The notes: generated by a model not told the origin, from the sequence alone. DNA of 64,000 nucleotides from Enterobacter sp. EA-1 (GCA_002886105.1 CP025776.1:1116001-1180000); one strand, 5' to 3'. Numbered from the stretch's first letter, positions 1-11,460 are shown. Made by a program: numbers and translations.

Positions 1-1909
1 AAGCGATTCGCTACACCGCGCGCCGTCTGAGTGAAATCAAAGCGAAATATGGCCCGCGTTCCATTATGACCACCGGGTCGTCTCGCGGTACCGGGAATGA
101 AACCAACTACGTGATGCAGAAATTTGCCCGTGGCGTCATCAACACCAATAACGTTGACTGCTGCGCGCGCGTTTGCCACGGTCCTTCTGTCGCCGGGTTG
201 CAAGAAACCCTCGGCAACGGCGCAATGAGTAACTCCATCGGCGATATTGAAAACTCCCGCTGCCTGCTGGTGTTTGGTTATAACTGCGCTGACTCACACC
301 CGATCGTGGCGCGCCGGGTGATCAAAGCCCGCCAGAAAGGGGCGAAAATCATTGTTTGCGATCCGCGTCGTATTGAAACCGCGCGTATCGCCGATCAGCA
401 CCTGCAACTGAAAAACGGCTGCAATATGGCGCTGGTCAATGCCTTTGGCTATGTGCTGCTGGAAGAAGAACTCTACGATAAAGATTATGTCGCCAGCTTT
501 ACCTCCGGGCTGGATGAATACCGTGAAACGGTAAAGACTACGCGCCGGAAGCGGTGGAACACCTTACCGGCGTGCCAGCGAAACAGGTTCGCCGGTGCCA
601 TGCGCACCTACGCCGCTGCGCCATCAGCCACCATCATGTGGGGCATGGGCGTGACCCAGTTCGGCCGTGCAGTGGATGTGGTGAAAGGCCTTTCCAGCCC
701 TGGCGCTGCTCACCGGTAACCTTGGTCGCGAACATGTGGGCGTGGGGCCGGTGCGTGGGCAGAATAATGTGCAGGGCGCGTGCGACATGGGCGTGATCCC
801 GAATCAGTTCCCGGGTTACCAGAACGTGGTGGATGCCGACGTGCGGGCGAAATTCGCCAAAGCCCTGGGGCATCGATGCGGCTGCGATGGACGATAAAGT
901 CGGCGTGCGTATTACCGAGGTGCCGCATCTGGCGCTGGAAGGGAAGGTAAAAGCCTATTACATCATGGGCGAAGATCCGCTACAGACCGAAGCCGATCTT
1001 GGGCTGGTGCGTAAAGGGTTCGAAGCGCTTGAGTTTGTTGTGGTGCAGGACATTTTCATGACCAAAACCGCCGAACAGGCGGATGTGCTGCTGCCCGCCA
1101 CCTCCACGGGGTGAGCACGGTGGCGTCTTTACCTGCGCCGACCGTGGTTTCCAGCGTTTCGAAAAAGCCATTGAGCCGAAGTACAACGTCAAACGCGACT
1201 GGGAAATCATCAGCCTGATTGCCACGGAAATGGGCTACCCGATGCACTACGACAATAACCAGCAGATCTGGGATGAGCTGCGTGAACTCTGCCCGCTGTT
1301 CTACGGTGTCACCTACGAAAAATGGGTGACATGGGGCACGTGCAGTGGCCTTGTCCGACGCTCGATCATCCGGGTACGCCGTATCTGTATCAGAACAACA
1401 AGTTCGATACGCCTGACGGCAAAGGCCACCTGTTCGCTGCACAATGGCGCGCACCGGCGGAACGCCCGGATGCCGACTTCCCGCTGGTGTTGTGCACCGT
1501 GCGCGAAGTGGGCCACTACTCCTGCCGTTCCATGACCGGTAACTGCGCGGCGCTGCAAACTCTTGCCGATGAACCCGGCTTTGTGCAGATCAACCCGGCC
1601 GATGCCGAGGCGCTGGGTGTGAAAGACAGGCAACTGGTGTGGGTGGAATCCCGCCGCGGCAAAGTCATTACCCGCGCGGATGTGAGTGAGCGTATCAACC
1701 ACGGCAGCGTCTATATGACTTACCAGTGGTGGATTGGCGCCTGTAACGAACTGACGCAGGATAATTTGGATCCGATTTCGAAAACGCCGGAAACCAAATA
1801 TTGCGCAGTACGGGTGAGTGCGATCAACGATCAGCGCTGGGCGGAGGAGTACACTCAGAGCACTTACCAACAGATGAAGACTCGCTTGCTGAATGCGGCG
1901 ATGCAATGA
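1..1909 (+). CDS. fdhF: Formate dehydrogenase H, Cys variant (3' part)
   Basis: Molybdopterin/4Fe-4S formate dehydrogenase, the formate-oxidising subunit of formate hydrogenlyase in E. coli. The gene enters the window already open, so the N-terminal Fe-S domain is missing. The match to E. coli FdhF runs from about residue 100 to the end ([12 protein letters not shown], then [13 protein letters not shown] near the C-terminus). The selenocysteine position is a TGC Cys codon at 174-176 ([11 protein letters not shown]), followed by the conserved His. The frame breaks near 535, 592, 697, 868, 1107 and 1324; joined, the pieces read through without a gap. hypF follows after 4 bases, suggesting one hydrogenase-related operon. 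Family call is certain. The Cys type is seen directly; its activity is inferred. Confidence 0.93.
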
Positions 1910-1913
1910 TGAC

Positions 1914-4185
1914 ATGACCAACAGCAACGGTGTCTGCTTACGCGTTTACGGAAAAGTTCAGGGGTGGGGTTTCGCCCCCTTTGTCTGGCAACTGGCGCAG
2001 CAGCTCGGGCTGAAAGGCGATGTCTGTAATGATGCGCAGGGTGTGGAGGTTCGTCTGCTTGGTAATGCGGACGAATTTCTCACCCTGTTGCAGCAACAAT
2101 GCCTGCTGGCGCGTATTGATCGTGTGATTAGCACGGCATTTCTCTGGCAACCTCTGCCGAATGATTTCACCATCCGCCATAGCGCGGGTGGTGCCATGAA
2201 TACTCAAATAGTGCCGGATGCGGCAACCTGTCCCGCCTGTCTGGCGGAGATGAACGATCCCGCCGAGCGGCGCTACCGTTATCCGTTTATCAACTGCACC
2301 CACTGTGGCCCGCGTTTCACCATTATTCACGCCATGCCTTACGACCGTCCCTATACGGTGATGGCGGCGTTTCCCCCTGTGCCCGGCCTGTGAGGACGGA
2401 GTACCGCAACCCGCTGGACAGGCGCTTTCACGCCCAGCCGGTCGCCTGCCCGGATTGCGGTCCGCAGCTTGAGTGGCGCAGCGGCGCACAGCATGCTGAA
2501 GGCGAGGCGGCGTTGCAGGCAGCGGTAGCCCTCCTGCGCAGCGGCGGTATTGTGGCGGTGAAAGGCGTGGGTGGGTTTCACCCGGCGTGTGACGCCACTA
2601 ACCTTGCGGCGGTGCAGTTACTGCGCGCGCGCAAGCATCGCCCGGCAAAACCGCTGGCGGTCATGTTGCCGGGGACGACCGGCTTAACGGCGCAAGCCGT
2701 GACGTTACTCTCGACCCCCGCCGCGCCGATTGTGCTTGTGGATAAAGCTGGCGTCAGCGGGGTATGCGATGCGATTGCGCCCGGACTTGATGAAGTGGGG
2801 GTAATGTTACCCGCGAACCCGCTGCAACATTTGCTGACGCAGGCGTTACAGCGCCCGCTGGTGATGACTTCCGGCAATCTCAGCGGCAGACCTCCGGCGA
2901 TCACCAATGGGCAGGCGCTGGACGATCTGGCGGAGATCGCCGACGGCTTTTTACCGCATAACCGCGATATTGTGCAGCGGATGGATGACTCGGTGATGCG
3001 GGCGAATGGCGAAATGCTGCGCCGTTCCCGCGGCTATGTGCCGGACGCCATACCGCTCCCCGGACGGGTTTGACGCCATTCCGCCGCTGCTGTGTCTTGG
3101 CGCGGACATGAAAAACACTTTTTGCCTGCTGCGTGGCAACAGCGCTGTACCAGGCAACATTTTGGCGACCTGACGGATGAGAGGCGTGGAAGCGCAGTGG
3201 CGTAGCGCACTGCGCCTGATGCAGGCGATCTATGACTTTACCCCGCGGCAGGTGGTGGTGGATGCGCACCCCGGTTACCGCACCAGCCAGTGGGCTGAGA
3301 GTTACGATTTACCGGTGCAGACCGTTTTGCATCACCACGCGCATGCCGCCGCCTGCCCTGGCGGAACACGGCTGGCCGCTGGAAGGGGGGGATGTGATAG
3401 CCCTGACGCTGGACGGGATTGGCATGGGCGCGGGCGGTGCGCTGTGGGGCGGCGAATGCCTGCGGGTGAATTATCGCGAATGCGAGCATCTGGGCGGCTT
3501 ACCCGCCGTGGCGCCGGGCGGCGATCTGGCGGCGCAGCAACCGTGGCGAAACCTGCTGGCGCAGATGCTGGCATTCGTCCCGGACTGGCAGCACTACCCG
3601 GAATGCGCCGTGCTGGAACGGCAGAACTGGCCGCTGCTGGCGCGGGCGATTGAGCGTGGCATTAATGCGCCGCTGGCGTCCTCCTGCGGGCGGTTGTTTG
3701 ATGCGGTGGCTTGCGCGCTGGGCTGTGCGCCGCTGCATCTGAGTTATGAAGGGGAGGCGGCCTGCCAACTGGAAGCGCTGGCGGCAACCAGTGGTGCAGT
3801 CACGCATCCGGTGACGTTACCGTTGCGTGGGCGGCAGCTTGATCTGGCTGTGTTCTGGCGGCAATGGCTGAACTGGAAAGCCAGCCCGGCGGCACGGGCG
3901 TGGGCATTTCATGATGCGCTGGCGCACGGTATCGCCGCATTGGCGCGCCTGCATGCGGTGTCGCACGGTATAGAGACGCTGGTTTTCAGCGGCGGTGTAC
4001 TGCATAACCGCCTGCTGAAAAACCGCTTACGGGTTTATTTGCCGCAATTCACCTTGCTGTTTCCGCATCAGTTGCCTGCGGGGGATGGGGCGATTGCCTT
4101 CGGCCGGGGGCTGGTGGCGGCGGCCCGCCTTACGCGGACAGCGCCTTCAGCAGCGCGAACGCTTCTTTCATCCGATCTTCGCTGA
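1914..4185 (+). CDS. hypF: Carbamoyltransferase HypF, NiFe-hydrogenase maturation
   Basis: HypF makes the thiocarbamoyl group that HypE converts to the CN ligand of NiFe hydrogenases. Domains in order: acylphosphatase (first ~95 residues), two zinc-finger motifs (CPAC...CTHC and a second CP.C...CPDC), a YrdC-like domain (residues ~200-380) and a Kae1-like carbamoyltransferase with [17 protein letters not shown] and FSGGVLHNR. Start ATG lies 4 bases after fdhF. Breaks lie near 2372, 2393, 3057, 3152, 3172 and 3355. The apparent loss of the acylphosphatase Arg (GWGFAPF) is explained by two cancelling homopolymer errors that would restore GVGFRPF. The 3' end is uncertain: the open frame runs to 4185 and overlaps the convergent norW by 56 bases. 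Confidence 0.93.
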
Positions 4186-5265
4186 CCACAAAGGCGCGCA
4201 GTTTATCACCGGCATCCAGCCCTTTTGCCACCATGCCGTCGGCTTCGGTGATGATATGCCAGCGCAGATCGCCCCGCGCCGTTTCCCCCGGCCAGATGCA
4301 GGGGCATCATCGGCGTTTTCACCTTCACCAGCATGGGCGGTAGCACCAGTTGTGTTTTGCTGCCGGTGAGGTTTTTCGCCAGCGTCATGGCGCTGAGCTG
4401 GATCGGTTGCAGGAACGGCAGTACCCGGCCATTGATCTCTGCGCAGTCCCCGAGGGCGTAAATATGCGGATCGCTGGTTTGCAGCGCGCCGTCCACCATG
4501 ATGCCGCGGCCCGTTGCGATGCCTGCCGCGCTTGCCAGCGCGGTTTGCGGCGACAGACCGGTGGCGGCAACCACCACATCGACCTCCAGATAGCGATCGT
4601 CATCAAGCTGCGCACGCACACTGCTACCGCTTTGTTCAAGAGACAACAAGCGGGATTTCAACAGCAGACGTACCCCCATTGCGGTCAGGCAGTGTTGCAG
4701 ACGCCCGCTGACTTCCGGCGGCATCAGCGACGGTAGAATGCTGGCGGCGTTATCCAGCACGGTGACACGTTTTCCCGCGCGTTGAAAATCCATCGCCAGT
4801 TCGCAGCCAATCAGACCTGCGCCAACAATTAACACGCGCTGTGCATCGCGCAATGATGTTTCACCGTCGCGGTACTCCTGCTGGCTGTTCAGGGTCAGCA
4901 TCATGTCGCGACCCGGCAGCGGAGGCACGAACGCCGACGCCCCGGTCGCCAGCACCAGCTTGTCGTATTGCCACTGTTTATCCGCGCTTTTCACCACTCG
5001 CGCCTGTGCATCAATGGCGCTCACGCGGGTTTGCGGGAACAGACGTAAATTGTACTGTTCGGCGAAATCCCCCGCCGACTGGCGGGTGAGATCGTCGGCG
5101 CGCTGGGCGAGACTGATGACATGGCTAAGATCCGGTTTGTTGTACTCCTCCATCCCATCGGCGGCGATGAGCGTTAGCGGGACGGCGCTGTCCAGTTTAC
5201 GGATGTTCTTCACCAGCGTCCGGGCAGCAAAAGCCCGAACCGATAATGACAATACCTGCGCTCAT
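4130..5265 (-). CDS. norW: NorW, NADH:flavorubredoxin reductase
   Basis: FAD/NADH oxidoreductase that passes electrons to the rubredoxin domain of NorV for NO reduction. The first dinucleotide fold is [15 protein letters not shown], readable once an extra T near 5228 is removed. The second, [16 protein letters not shown], sits near residue 140, and ALGDCAEI near residue 280 is the FAD-contact motif. The C-terminal part after about 4293 is frame-shifted but recovers to [20 protein letters not shown]. Reconstructed length is about 377 residues, as in E. coli. The start ATG overlaps the norV stop (ATGA), so translation is probably coupled and both genes are read from the norV promoter. Confidence 0.95.
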
Positions 5266-6714
5266 TTTGCCTCCGATGCCAGTTCGTCAAACACCTCTTT
5301 ACCTAGTGAACATTCCGGGCAGAGGAATGTGTCCGGCACGTCGCGCCACGGCGTACCCGGCGCAACATCCTGTAGTGGTTCGCCTTGTTGCGGATCGTAG
5401 ATCCACTGACAGACGCTGCACTGCATGCGCGGGCCGAGTTCGGCAGCCGCGGCGGCGGCGCAGGCACAGGCCTGTTGTGCACTGGCGGACGGCTGACTCA
5501 CGACTTCCGGCAGCGGCGACAGCGCCCACTGGCGGGCAATATCGCGACCATGCTGGCGGCACACGTCCAGTGCATCGAGATCCGGTCGCCATTTCGCTTT
5601 CAGGCTGACGGACATTTCAAAACCGGCGTCCTGCAAACGGGTGGAGAGACGGTCAACCGCACCGCCGCTCCAGCCGTGGGAACCAAAGGCGCTGGCGCGT
5701 TTATTGCGAAAACGCAGGCCGGTTATCTCTTCCACCAGTCCGGCGATTTTCGGCATCATCACGTTGTTCATGGTCGAGGTGCCAACCAGCACGCCTTTGG
5801 AACGGAACACGTTGGTCAGAATCTCGTTTTTTATCGCTGCGGGCAACGTTGAAAATTTTCACGGCGACACGCGGATCGACTTCGTTTATCCCCCTGGGCA
5901 ATGGCATCTGCCATCATGCGGGTGTTGTTGGACATGGTGTCGTAGAAAATCGTGATGCGATCTTCCTCGGGTAGTCCGCCGCCCATTTCAGATACAGCTC
6001 GACAATTTGCGTGGGGTTATCGCGCCACACCACGCCATGCGAGGTGGCGATCATGTCCACCGGCAGGTTGAAACCGAGGATTTCAGTTATTTTCGGCGTT
6101 ACCGTGCGGCTGAACGGTGTGAGGATATTGGCGTAGTAACGCTGGCATTGTTCAAACAGTTCTGTCTGATCCACTTCGTCGTTGAACAGACGTTCGTCGC
6201 AGTAATGCTGACCAAAAGCGTCATTGCTGAACAGTACCGCGTCGCCGGTCATGTAGGTCATCATGCTGTCTGGCCAGTGCAGCATGGGCGTTTCAACGAA
6301 GATAAGCTGTTTGCCGTTACCGATATCCAGCGAGTCGCCCGTTTTCACCACATGGAAATTCCACTCCGGGTGGTGGTGGCCGTTAATGGAGTCGATGGCG
6401 TTGCCAGTGCAGTAAATTGGCGTATCCGGGATGTAAGACATCAGTTCGGTCAGTGCACCCGCATGATCTTCTTCCGCGTGGTTAATGACGATGTAATCGA
6501 TCAGCTGCAGATCGATTTCACCGCGCAGATTCTGCACAAACTCCCGGCTGAATTTATGATCGACAGTATCAATCAGTACATTTTTACCTTCGCGGATCAG
6601 GTAACTGTTGTAGCTGCTGCCGCGCAGCGTTTTGTACTCCGTACCGTGAAAATCGCGCACTTCCCAGTCACGTTGCCCAACCCAGTGAATGTTGTTTTTT
6701 ACATGAATAGCCAT
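5262..6714 (-). CDS. norV: NorV, anaerobic nitric oxide reductase flavorubredoxin
   Basis: Reduces NO to N2O under anaerobic conditions. The N-terminal metallo-beta-lactamase-like domain carries the di-iron ligand motif [10 protein letters not shown] flavodoxin domain follows ([29 protein letters not shown]). The C-terminal rubredoxin domain has [10 protein letters not shown] and [11 protein letters not shown], four Cys for one iron. Frame breaks lie near 5833 (A-run), 5893 and 5966; the last falls where homology predicts CCAGG. Expected length ~480 residues. The gene is divergent from norR, and its upstream region carries a sigma-54 promoter and three NorR sites. Confidence 0.96.
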
Positions 6715-6768
6715 ATCAAGTGTCCTGTACTGTTTTCTTTAATGCGATGAATGCGATACAGGACCTAT

Positions 6769-6784
6769 ATCAATTAGCGTGCCA
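6769..6784 (-). promoter_or_regulatory. Sigma-54 promoter of norVW
   Basis: On the minus strand TGGCAC-GCTAA-TTGAT matches the sigma-54 -24/-12 pattern TGGCAC-N5-TTGCW except in the last positions. It lies 55 bases upstream of the norV start, where the NorR-activated promoter is expected. Confidence 0.7.
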
Positions 6785-6837
6785 GTTTTTATTTTATTGA
6801 TTTTTATGGTTTTTGTTTTTATCGCCAAAAAATAATA

Positions 6838-6893
6838 GTCATTACGACTATGATAAAAATAGTCAATATGACACTATGCATTGTCAAAAAGAC
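6838..6893. promoter_or_regulatory. Three NorR enhancer sites
   Basis: Three copies of GT-N7-AC occur at 6838-6848 (GTCATTACGAC), 6862-6872 (GTCAATATGAC) and 6883-6893 (GTCAAAAAGAC). This is the number and form of NorR sites between norR and norV in E. coli. NorR bound here would activate the sigma-54 promoter of norVW and probably restrict its own gene. Confidence 0.8.
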
Positions 6894-6905
6894 AGTGAGG
6901 TAAGC

Positions 6906-8427
6906 ATGAGTTTTTCGCTGAATGTGCTGGCGGGGATCGCCATTGAGCTGCAAAGCGGTATTGGTCACGCGGATCGTTTCCAGCGGTTAATCACCACGCT
7001 GCGGCAGGTGCTGGAGTGTGACGCGTCGGCATTGTTGCGCTACCAGTGCGCGGCAGTTTATCCCGCTCGCCATTGACGGACTGGCGCAGGACGTCCTGGG
7101 GCGGCGTTTTACGCTGGAAGGGCACCCGCGGCTGGAGGCCATTGCCCGCGCCGGAGATGTGGTGCGATTCCCGGCGGACAGTGATTTGCCGGATCCTTAC
7201 GATGGGCTGATCCCCCGGTCAGGGAGAGCCTGAAGGTGCATGCCTGCGTGGGCCTGCCGTTATTTGCCGGGCAGAACCTGATTGGTGCGCTGACGCTGGA
7301 CGGTATGGCGCCGGATCAGTTCGACACCTTCAGCGATGAAGAGCTGCGGCTGATTGCGGCACTGGCGGCCGGGGCGTTGAACAATGCGCTGTTGATTGAG
7401 CAACTGGAGAGCCAGAACATGTTGCCGGGCGCGCCAGCCACTTTCGAGCAGGCGGCGCACAGCTGAGATGATTGGGCTGTCGGCGGGGATCATGCAGTTA
7501 AAAAAAGAGATCGATATCGTGGCGGCCTCCGATCTCAATGTGCTGATCAGCGGTGAAACCGGCACCGGTAAAGAGCTGGTGGCGAAAGCCATACACGAAG
7601 GCTCGCCGCGTGCCGCCAGCCCGTTGATCTATCTGAACTGCGCCGCCTTGCCGGAAAGCGTGGCGGAAAGCGAGCTGTTTGGTCATGTGAAAGGGGCGTT
7701 TACCGGGGCTATCAGCAACCGTAGCGGTAAATTTGAGATGGCGGACAACGGTACGCTGTTTCTTGATGAGATTGGCGAGCTGTCGTTGTCGTTGCAGGCC
7801 AAACTGCTTCGTGTGCTGCAGTATGGCGATATTCAGCGGGTTGGCGACGATCGCAGTTTGCGCGTGGATGTTCGGGTGCTGGCGGCGACCAACCGCGATC
7901 TGCGGGAAGAGGTGCTGGCCGGGCGTTTTCGCGCCGATCTGTTCCATCGACTGAGTGTTTTTCCGCTCTCTGTGCCGCTGCGCGAGCGCGGAGAGGATGT
8001 GGTCCTGCTGGCGGGGGTATTTTTGCGAGCAGTGTCGCCTGCGGCTGGGGCTCGGGCGCGTGGTGTTAAGCCCTGGCGCGCGGCATCATTTGTTGAGCTA
8101 TCGCTGGCCGGTGGCAACGTGCGTGAACTGGAGCATGCGATTCACCGGGCGATTGTGCTGGCGCGCGGTATGCACAACCAGGGCGGAAGTGGTGCTGGAA
8201 GCCCGTCATTTCGCGCTCAGTGAGGAGCCTGCCCAGCCGGAGCCTGTGCCGGAGCCGTTGACCGTCGGGCATAACTTGCGTGAGGCGACAGATGATTTCC
8301 AGCGCGCGTTGATCGCCCGCGCGCTGGAGGAGCATGGCGGCAACTGGGCGGCCAGCGCGCGTGGGCTGGAGATAGACGTCGCCAACCTGCACCGGCTGGC
8401 GAAACGCCCTCGGGGCTGAAAAGTTAG
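6906..8427 (+). CDS. norR: NorR, NO-sensing sigma-54 activator
   Basis: N-terminal GAF domain (residues ~1-180) that in E. coli binds NO at a mononuclear iron. The central AAA+ domain has Walker A GETGTGKE, the sigma-54 contact loop GAFTGA and Walker [11 protein letters not shown]. The C-terminal Fis-type helix-turn-helix ends in [11 protein letters not shown]. Frame breaks lie near 7055, 7215, 7462, 7980, 8020, 8110 and 8407; the last few bases should read RLAKRLGLK before the stop. Start ATG is preceded by GTGAGG. It is divergent from norVW, which it activates, and convergent with gutQ (2-base overlap of the ends). Confidence 0.95.
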
Positions 8428-9387
8428 AGAATACCGGCCCTGGTAGAAGTCTTGCAGGTTGATGGCGCCCACCAGCACACCGGCATCATCCACCACGGGC
8501 GCGGCGGCGATTTTACGCTGCATCAGGCGCTCTTTGGCGTCGACGGCACGGCTGTTTGCGGCAAGGGTAATGCCGCCGCGGGTCATTGCTTCGTTGACCC
8601 CGGTGCTCAGCGCGCCACCCGCCACCAGCCAGCGACGCAGGTCGCCGTCGGTAAAGACCCCCTGCACCGGCGTTGTTCATCGCATACCGCAACCAGACCC
8701 AAACCGGTGCGGCTCAGCTCCAGCATCGCATCCATCACGCTGGTGGTCATCTGCACGTGCGGCACCTGTTCATCTTTGCGCATTAAATGATGCACTTTGT
8801 TCAGCAGACGGGCACCCAGCGCGCCAGCGGGATGTGAACGGGCAAAGTCCTCTTCATCGAAACCTCGCGCCTGCATGACCGCCATCGCCAGTGCGTCGCC
8901 CATCATCAGGGTGGTGACGGTGCTGGAGGTGGGGGCCAGTGCATCGGGCAGGCTTCGCGCTCAACGGAAATATCCAGCACGGCATCGGCGGCCAGCGCCA
9001 GCGGCGAGCGGGGTTTGCCGGTCATCGCCAGCAGCGCGACGGATTTCTCTTCCAGACGCGGTAGGATCAGCTCCAGCTCTTTTGCCGAGCCGGAATAGGA
9101 GATAAACAGCATAATGTCGCGGCTTTCAACCATACCGAGATCGCCGTGCAGCGCTTCTGCCGGGTGCACGAAAAAGGCAGGCGTGCCAGTGCTGGCAAGC
9201 GTAGCAGCGATTTTTTACCAATGTGCCCGGACTTGCCGATGCCGGAAACGATCACTTTGCCGTTGCAGTTCAGCACGGTTTCTGCGGCGCGCACAAAATC
9301 CTCGCCCAGCCTTTCCGGCAGGCGGCTGGCTTCCTGCAACTCCAGCAGCAGGGTTTGGCGACCTGCGTTAATCAATGACTCACTCAT
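8424..9387 (-). CDS. gutQ: GutQ, D-arabinose 5-phosphate isomerase
   Basis: Interconverts ribulose 5-phosphate and arabinose 5-phosphate, as KdsD does. The SIS domain carries [13 protein letters not shown] near residue 45 and FISYSG near residue 90; two CBS domains follow ([22 protein letters not shown]). Frame breaks lie near 9205, 8940, 8664 and 8433. The true C-terminus should read [12 protein letters not shown], as in E. coli, once an extra G at a CCAGG site is removed. Length ~320 residues. The start overlaps the end of srlR by 8 bases, so it is the last gene of the srl transcript. Confidence 0.94.
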
Positions 9388-10154
9388 GTTGTTCTCCGGC
9401 AATGATCACTTCGACCCCTTTCTCTTCCAGCGCGGCGCGGACGTCTGCCGGGGATCCCGGCGTCGGTGATCAGTTTATCGACGCTCTCGGTGCTACAGAC
9501 GACGTTGGGGCTTTTGCGGCCAAATTTAGAGGAGTCCGCCATCAGGATCACCTCGCGGGCGGCGTTGCACATGGCTTTGCTGACGGTAAAGACCTCATTG
9601 AAGGTGGTGACGCCGGCATTCAGATCGATGCCGTCCGTGCCCATAAACAGTTTGTCGAAACTGAAATGGTCAAAGGCGTTTTCCGCCAGTTGGCCGTGGA
9701 ATGAGGCGGATTTTTGCGGAAGGTGCCGCCGTGCATCAGGATGGTTTGTTCGTTATCCAGCCTCTGACAGCGCGTTCACAATGTGCAGGCTGTTGGTCAT
9801 TACGGTGATGTTGTTGAAGTGGCTGAGCAGCGGCACCATTTGCAGCACGGTGCTGCCCGCGTCAAGAATAATGGAGTCGCCATCGTGGATATAGGCGACG
9901 GCCGTTTCGGCAATCAGACCCTTCTGCACGGTGTTGATCAGCGTTTTGTGATCGATAGGGGGATCGGCTTCGTCTTTATTAAGCACCACGCCGCCATAGG
10001 TGCGGATCACCGCGCCGGAATGCTCCAGCGCGACTAAATCCTTACGAATGGTCGTCCCTGTGGTGTCGAAGTGGTGTACCAGCTCTTCAACAGAACACTT
10101 TCCCTGCTTTTGCAGATGCTCAAGAATAGCCGCCTGACGCTGACGTGGTTTCAT
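9380..10154 (-). CDS. srlR: SrlR (GutR), DeoR-family repressor of the srl operon
   Basis: DeoR-type transcriptional repressor of glucitol uptake. The N-terminal helix-turn-helix spans about residues 1-55 ([18 protein letters not shown], then [11 protein letters not shown]). The C-terminal sugar-phosphate-binding domain includes [11 protein letters not shown] and [15 protein letters not shown]. The reconstructed length of 257 residues equals that of E. coli SrlR. Frame breaks lie near 9766, 9716 and 9453. It sits after gutM and before gutQ, the same order as in E. coli. A perfect 22-base inverted repeat lies just upstream (10178-10199). Confidence 0.94.
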
Positions 10155-10177
10155 TGGCGCTGATTTCCTGCGTTACG

Positions 10178-10199
10178 TTGCGAAATGATAATTTCGCAA
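10178..10199. promoter_or_regulatory. Perfect inverted repeat upstream of srlR
   Basis: TTGCGAAAT-GATA-ATTTCGCAA: two 9-base arms around a 4-base loop, between the gutM stop and the srlR start. No T-run follows, so an operator or mRNA hairpin is more likely than a terminator. Binding by SrlR itself is a guess from position. Confidence 0.5.
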
Positions 10200-10224
10200 G
10201 CTAATAGCGTTCACAACGAAATTA

Positions 10225-10584
10225 TCAATGTTTCATTTTAAGCGCCAATAATAGAGCATTCTGACAGCCGGATCATGGGGAAAAGATCACATCAGGCTCT
10301 AATTCCTCGCGTTTTAAAGCCAATTAAACGGTCGATTTTCGCCGGACGCGCGAATACGGTGATGCCGCGCATCAATAGCGTGTCGCTGACGCGGTCCTGT
10401 TTATCAAAGGCCACCGCCGGACAACGCGGGGTTTAAAGCGCCCGCCCGAACGGCCAACGCCGACCCGCCCGCGCTGGCACAGCGCATCGAACGCGTGATT
10501 GAACTGACGAATTTGCCAGCCGCCAAGGGCAAGCTGGCTTAACCCGGTGCAATAACGGCCGGGGGTGATCAGGGCTGAAACCAT
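10225..10584 (-). CDS. gutM: GutM, glucitol operon activator
   Basis: Small activator of the srl operon with one N-terminal membrane-like stretch. The first frame reads MVSALIT, then QLALGGWQIRQFNHAFD and RVGVGRSGGRFKPR, a close match to E. coli GutM. The rest is frame-shifted but recovers VFARPAKI, PDVIFPHDP and a C-terminal LALKMKH. Start at 10584 and TGA at 10225-10227 give exactly 119 codons plus stop, the E. coli length, so the indels cancel overall. It lies between srlD and srlR. Confidence 0.88.
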
Positions 10585-10623
10585 TATGTTCTCCTTTATA
10601 TCTGCGCCAGATGGCGGCTAATG

Positions 10624-10655
10624 CCTTATCCGGCCTGTGATCAGGCCGGATAAGG
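10624..10655. repeat. REP-type palindrome between srlD and gutM
   Basis: CCTTATCCGGCCTG-TGAT-CAGGCCGGATAAGG: 14-base perfect arms. The GCCGGATAAGG core is typical of enterobacterial REP elements. It probably stabilises upstream srl mRNA or attenuates transcription. Confidence 0.8.
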
Positions 10656-10662
10656 GCAATCA

Positions 10663-11443
10663 TCAGAACATCACCTGCCCGCCGGTAACGTTAATCGATT
10701 GGCCGGTGCAGTAAGAGGCTTTGGCGCTGGCGTAAAACATCAGTACATTCAGCACATCCTCGGTAGTCGCAACCACGTTTCAACGGCACTTTATCCACAT
10801 AGAACTGCTCCACCTCTTCGGCAGGAATGCCGAGTTTGCTGGCGTATTGCGGAATAAGCGACTGGAACATCGGGGATTTCAACAGGTTGCCGAGCATCAA
10901 CGCGTGCACGGTAATCCCGTACTCCGCCAGATCCAGCGCCAGCGATTGCGTTAGCCCTACGCCGCCGAATTTTGCCGCGCTATAGCCGGAGTTGTGTTTG
11001 CTGCCCACTTTGCCGGATTTCGAGTTGATCTGGATAATGCGCCCCTGAATGCCATCGCGGATCATCAGTCTGGCGAACTCGCGGGCGCACAGGAAGTAGC
11101 CCACCAGATTCACCTGCAATGAGCGGTCGAAATCGCCCAGCGAGAAGTCGCTGATAAACGCCGCTTTGGCGATACCGGCGCTGTAGACTAGCAGATCCAC
11201 ACGACCAAAGATCTCATCCACACCGCGTGACAGCGCCAGTACGCTCTGTTCGCTGGTGGCGTCGGCGCCAAAGCCGTAGGCCATGCCTTCGCCAAACTCG
11301 CTGTTGATCTCCTGTGCGACATTGGCCGCTTTATCACTCTGAATATCCACGACCGCAACGCGGTACCCTTCTGCAGCAAGCCCACGGCAGAGGAACGCCC
11401 CAAGGGTTTGTCCCCCGCCAATGACAACGGCAACCTGTTTCAT
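10663..11443 (-). CDS. srlD: Sorbitol-6-phosphate 2-dehydrogenase SrlD
   Basis: Short-chain dehydrogenase that oxidises glucitol 6-phosphate to fructose 6-phosphate with NAD. The Rossmann motif is VVIGGGQTLGAFL at the N-terminus. The active site has Ser in QINSKSGKVGSKHNSGYSAAK, with the YxxxK pair in GYSAAK. The single frame break near 10778 lies before the final CTGQSINVTGGQVMF. The chosen start MKQVAVVIGG has TAAGGAGAACTAT upstream; 14 extra codons of the longer open frame are ignored. Length ~259 residues. Confidence 0.96.
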
Positions 11444-11460
11444 ATAGTTCTCCTTACGAC

